From positions 228,517,467 to 228,581,466 of the forward strand of contig OX336388.2 of assembly GCA_946902985.2 (NCBI GenBank): DNA of 64,000 nucleotides. Direction: 5' to 3'. Source of the DNA: Meconema thalassinum (lineage: Eukaryota; Arthropoda; Insecta; Orthoptera; Tettigoniidae). The translations under genes were made by a program, and so were the position numbers. Shown here one piece after another: positions 63,116 to 64,000 of this stretch. Below the pieces are notes generated by a model that saw nothing but the letters and a program-made list of their open reading frames with translations, was not told the DNA's origin and made no database searches. How positions within the stretch are numbered: the first letter of the stretch is position 1; every line of letters starts with the position of its first letter.

Positions 63116-63609
63116 CGAAAGCTTTAGCAAGGTGGTCGGGGTGATATATCAGTGCTGAAGTGTCACATGACCACTTTGTACCAGTTCAACACCTTTTTAA
63201 GCGCTCTAAAGTGACCAATGTGCTCTTTTAAGGGGGTGACAAATGTTTTGCCCTTTGAACCTGTTTGTCACACGAGCACGCCTACTCCAATTGACTGTTC
63301 ATTATTAATTTTCAAGGGCGTGGGAGCGATCATCTGATATCGGTTTCCCTCCTTTGTCATCTTTCCTTAACTTGGGGAGAAGAGAAAAGAAAGTTCAATA
63401 AGGGAGCTAGCAGAAGTGATTGGCTTTGAATCAGTGGGTTAGAAAACAGAATTAAAGACAAGGAAACTTACCTCTCGAGAGAAAGAAGAAAGAAAAGTTA
63501 TGCTTGGCCACGGTATGTTTCAAATGCGACATCGTTCTTTGACACTTCACCCCGGTAATGGGGAGGGTTGAAGTTCAAAGTGTCAAAACAGTAACAATAT
63601 TAATTTTAA
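63116..63609. other. Degenerate satellite edge, then no gene seen
   Basis: 63116-63240 holds one or two decayed satellite units (CAGTGCTGAAGTGTCACATG, CCAATGTGCTCTTTTAAGGG). Beyond it I see no gene. A local inverted pair, GACACTTC ... AAGT..AAAGTGTC, lies at about 63540-63586. Confidence 0.5.
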
Positions 63610-63965
63610 TTTTTCTAGTTTTATGCCGTGTTTTGTGAGGGGTTTCTCATAGGAACAAAAGCTGGCTCATCAGCGGGCTCTTGGTGTCCACGCCTGGACC
63701 CTCACATGAGTAGCGAACTGCGCGCTACTTCCCTTCTTATGAAGCGCACGTGCGCCTCTTAACTGCGAGAGCTAAAATCTCAAGCAGCCTTTCATCTCCC
63801 TATAAAGACCTTCAAAAATATGGTATATTGGCTTTCACGGCCCGTGAATCAAAACTCAGCAATTATTCTAGGTTTATGCCCTGTCTTGTGTGGGATTTCG
63901 CCTAGAAAAATTGCTGAGTTTTAATTCACGGGCCGTGAAAGCCAATTTACCGTCTTTTTGTCTAG
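63610..63965 (+). repeat. Diverged 252-bp unit ending in an inverted repeat
   Basis: ATGCCGTGTTTTGTGAGGGG, AGCTGGCTCATCAGCGGGCT and GAACTGCGCGCTACTTCCCT align with the array at 3295-7645 at clearly lower identity. At its right side TTGGCTTTCACGGCCCGTGA ATCAAAACTCAGCAATT (63828-63864) is mirrored at about 63909-63945, making a 37-bp foldback. Confidence 0.85.
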
Positions 63966-64000
63966 TTTTGTTTCGCTTTGTGATTTCGATTTCATTCATC

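Noticed and set aside
1..64000. Host protein-coding genes
   Set aside because: I read the longer frames on both strands; every one with recognisable motifs belongs to a mobile element. Short-exon host genes cannot be excluded without transcript data.

Overview
The window looks like nuclear DNA from a large, repeat-rich insect genome, perhaps a polyneopteran such as a cricket, katydid or locust. This rests on the kinds of repeats present: Jockey-like and RTE/craniofacial-development-protein-2-like LINEs, SETMAR-type mariners, DUF4817-type transposons, tRNA-headed SINEs, Helitrons and AT-rich microsatellites. The order is inference. I recognise no host protein-coding gene, rRNA or functional tRNA. 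Almost every readable open frame is mobile-element coding sequence, usually decayed.

Region by region. 1-1,870: three LINE remnants and one interspersed repeat. 2,010-2,745: a T-rich block. 3,295-7,645: a 252-bp tandem array split by a 2.37-kb insertion of unknown type. 7,825-12,000: a repeat here called family H, into which a nearly intact minus-strand Jockey-like LINE (8,911-11,916) inserted, with an 11-bp target-site duplication (TSD). 12,138-12,390: a SINE with a 12-bp TSD. 13,300-14,440: a second H copy. 14,640-17,302: a repeat, a DUF4817-type transposon carrying a SINE, and a deleted mariner. 18,655-20,300: a hairpin MITE, a CAGGGTC-ended transposon and a Helitron end. 21,010-24,095: an RTE-like LINE whose single long frame is broken by two TGA codons. 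24,982-26,040: a MITE-like repeat carrying a SINE.

26,110-30,545 is the most layered part. An H repeat holds an inverted-repeat element, which holds a Helitron, which holds an element whose ends look like Transib (CACAGTG heptamer, 23-bp spacer, A-rich nonamer-like block, CGTCG TSD). That element in turn contains two SINEs and a small coding remnant. A mariner sits further along in the same H repeat.

31,745-48,390: LINE fragments, more MITEs, a tandem H derivative, a LINE split by a 505-bp insertion, a mariner derivative with two 5' ends, a Tc1-like foldback and an inverted H pair. 48,488-60,265: LINE 3' ends that trail into microsatellites, a TTAA-flanked MITE inside a SINE, another CAGGGTC transposon and several inverted-repeat elements. 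60,835-63,115: a satellite of 22 units, mostly 104 bp. 63,610-63,960: a diverged copy of the 252-bp unit ending in an inverted repeat.

The elements do not form a pathway. What they share is history: nested insertions with visible TSDs give a relative order of events, and several non-autonomous families (mariner deletion derivatives, DUF4817 deletion derivatives, SINEs, MITEs) would have depended on enzymes encoded elsewhere.
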